A DNA stretch of 6,689 nt from an uncultured Robiginitomaculum sp. Its GTDB lineage: Bacteria; Pseudomonadota; Alphaproteobacteria; Caulobacterales; Maricaulaceae. Of the stretch, positions 6,173-6,689 are shown piece after piece. Below the pieces are notes generated by a model. It did not search any database and was not told where the DNA came from. It saw only the letters and a list, made by a program, of their open reading frames with translations. The stretch spans positions 1-6,689 of the forward strand of contig CALKXN010000104.1 of assembly GCA_938003555.1 (NCBI GenBank). The letters are read 5' to 3'. The position numbers and the translations under genes were made by a program. Numbering within the stretch: the first letter of the stretch is position 1; each line of letters starts with the position of its first letter.

Positions 6173-6222
6173 GGCGGCTCTCTCGCCGATGATCCTCTCG
6201 ACGTCCCCTGCGCCCCGCCATA

Positions 6223-6369
6223 CCCGCTCATCCCTGCGCAGGCAGGGATCTCTTCCGTGATCCGTAACATATTGTAAATGCGCGTAATTTCCGCTCCTAT
6301 CGAAAGATATGCTCCTGCGGCGGCGCAGCAGCTTTGCAAAAGATCCCTGCCTGCGCAGGGATGAGCGGG
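6223..6369. repeat. Pair of inverted 29-base palindromic repeats (REP/BIME-like unit)
   Basis: The 29 bases at 6223-6251 are repeated exactly, in inverted orientation, at 6341-6369, with 89 bases between them. Each copy contains its own hairpin: ATCCCTGC and GCAGGGAT pair perfectly around a four-base loop (6230-6249 and 6343-6362). The spacer holds a further hairpin at 6311-6332 (nine positions with one C-C mismatch, loop GCGG). Paired palindromes in head-to-head layout in intergenic DNA are the hallmark of REP doublets (BIME/REPIN). Repeats with a CCTGCGCAGG-type core are common in proteobacterial intergenic regions. No transposase is near. The unit lies downstream of the yraN terminator. 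Confidence 0.8.
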
Positions 6370-6604
6370 ACGGGAGTTTAGCGCTTCAAAATCAAGGATA
6401 TAGTTTTTTTACGCCGTGCCTTTCAATTCTGCCCTATATTGCAACTGTCCTTATCTCACAGGGCAGGCAAGCGATCGTTGGCTGGCTGGAGATAGGGCGG
6501 TATGGAGTAAAGCATTGCAAAACGTGCAGTGTGGAGCTTCGCGAGCGAGAGCTAAAGGGACCAAAACTCCCCGGTGGCCGTTCGCAGCAATATCGCCGTG
6601 CGGT

Positions 6605-6633
6605 GGCTTAACTTGTCTTTTGGCAATTAAGCC
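6605..6633. other. Stem-loop of unknown role
   Basis: Seven perfect pairs (GGCTTAA with TTAAGCC) continue, after a single bulged C, into three more (TTG with CAA) around an eight-base loop. A second hairpin (6635-6658) follows after one base. Neither is followed by a T run on the plus strand, so they are not ordinary terminators. They may be parts of a structured RNA, a leader, or recombination or protein-binding sites. Confidence 0.4.
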
Positions 6634-6689
6634 TCTCACATGCCTTTGGGCGCGTGAGGTGATTGAGAACGAAACACTTAACCTCCGGT

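Larger units (their letters stand above)
6173..6689. other. Gene-free right end: repeat pair plus an unassigned hairpin-rich tract
   Basis: I see no convincing protein gene here. Open frames on both strands (plus 6309-6611, minus 6639-6451) have no start signals or recognisable family, and one runs through the repeat. After the repeat pair, about 6428-6660 holds many possible stems. CCTTATCTC at 6449-6457 pairs with GAGATAGGG at 6489-6497. GCATTGC at 6512-6518 pairs with GCAGTGT at 6526-6532. GGCTTAA and TTG at 6605-6615 pair with CAA and TTAAGCC at 6624-6633 with one bulged base. CTCAC at 6635-6639 pairs with GTGAG at 6654-6658, with a further four inner pairs. I compared it from memory with RNase P RNA, tmRNA, SRP RNA, 6S RNA, rRNA ends and common riboswitches and found no match. 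The gene it may precede is outside the window. Confidence 0.6.

Noticed and set aside
6035..6277. Plus-strand open frame of 80 codons overlapping the end of yraN
   Set aside because: It is in another frame of yraN and then runs through the terminator and into the palindromic repeat, so it is not a plausible gene.
6512..6560. Possible SAM-II-like riboswitch suggested by GAGCTAAAGGGA
   Set aside because: The conserved GATTTG and the pseudoknot-forming upstream part of SAM-II are missing, and no methionine gene is visible downstream.
6309..6611. Plus-strand open frame of 100 codons after the repeats
   Set aside because: Its early part translates the palindromic repeat, there is no clear ribosome binding site, and the rest shows no domain. 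The tract reads better as non-coding structured DNA.
6451..6639. Minus-strand open frame of 62 codons at the right end
   Set aside because: It starts with GTG inside a hairpin, lacks a ribosome binding site and shows no recognisable family. A neighbouring minus-strand frame is equally open, which suggests neither is coding.

Overview
The window looks like chromosomal DNA from an alphaproteobacterium. The evidence is the gene set and order (rdgB-hemW, then a lipoprotein of the penicillin-binding-protein-activator type divergent from rsmI-yraN), the GC-rich codon use of these genes, and the style of their proteins. I cannot fix the order or genus from sequence alone. A Hyphomonadales- or Rhodobacterales-like origin would fit but is a guess.

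Layout. Positions 1-1254 (minus strand) hold an AT-richer module: a membrane-bound O-acyltransferase (MBOAT, AlgI/DltB type) and, overlapping its end, the first 19 codons of a further minus-strand gene that runs off the left edge. Positions 1255-1694 are a gene-free gap. It holds the degraded C-terminal end of an IS66-like transposase, two dyad-symmetric sites and an AT-rich stretch in front of rdgB. Positions 1695-3445 (plus) hold rdgB (nucleotide-pool sanitation) and hemW (radical-SAM heme chaperone), joined by a one-base stop/start overlap. Positions 3438-4790 (minus) hold a lipoprotein with a periplasmic-binding-protein fold whose stop overlaps the hemW stop. Positions 4832-6138 (plus) hold rsmI (16S rRNA 2'-O-methyltransferase) and yraN (UPF0102 nuclease-fold protein), joined by a four-base GTGA overlap and followed by a terminator-like hairpin. 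Positions 6173-6689 have no convincing gene. They contain a pair of inverted 29-base palindromic repeats (REP/BIME-like) and a tract unusually rich in hairpins that I cannot assign.

How it fits together. rdgB-hemW and rsmI-yraN are two short, translationally coupled housekeeping operons. The lipoprotein gene lies between them, convergent with the first and divergent from the second. The association of an LpoA-type gene with rsmI and yraN is also seen in Escherichia coli, which supports the name. The MBOAT end differs in composition and is separated from the core genes by a transposase remnant, so it is probably an acquired cell-surface-polysaccharide acylation locus.

I found no convincing undescribed system. 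The parts most worth a second look are the cut-off gene at the left edge, the MBOAT/transposase junction, and the unassigned structured DNA at the right end.
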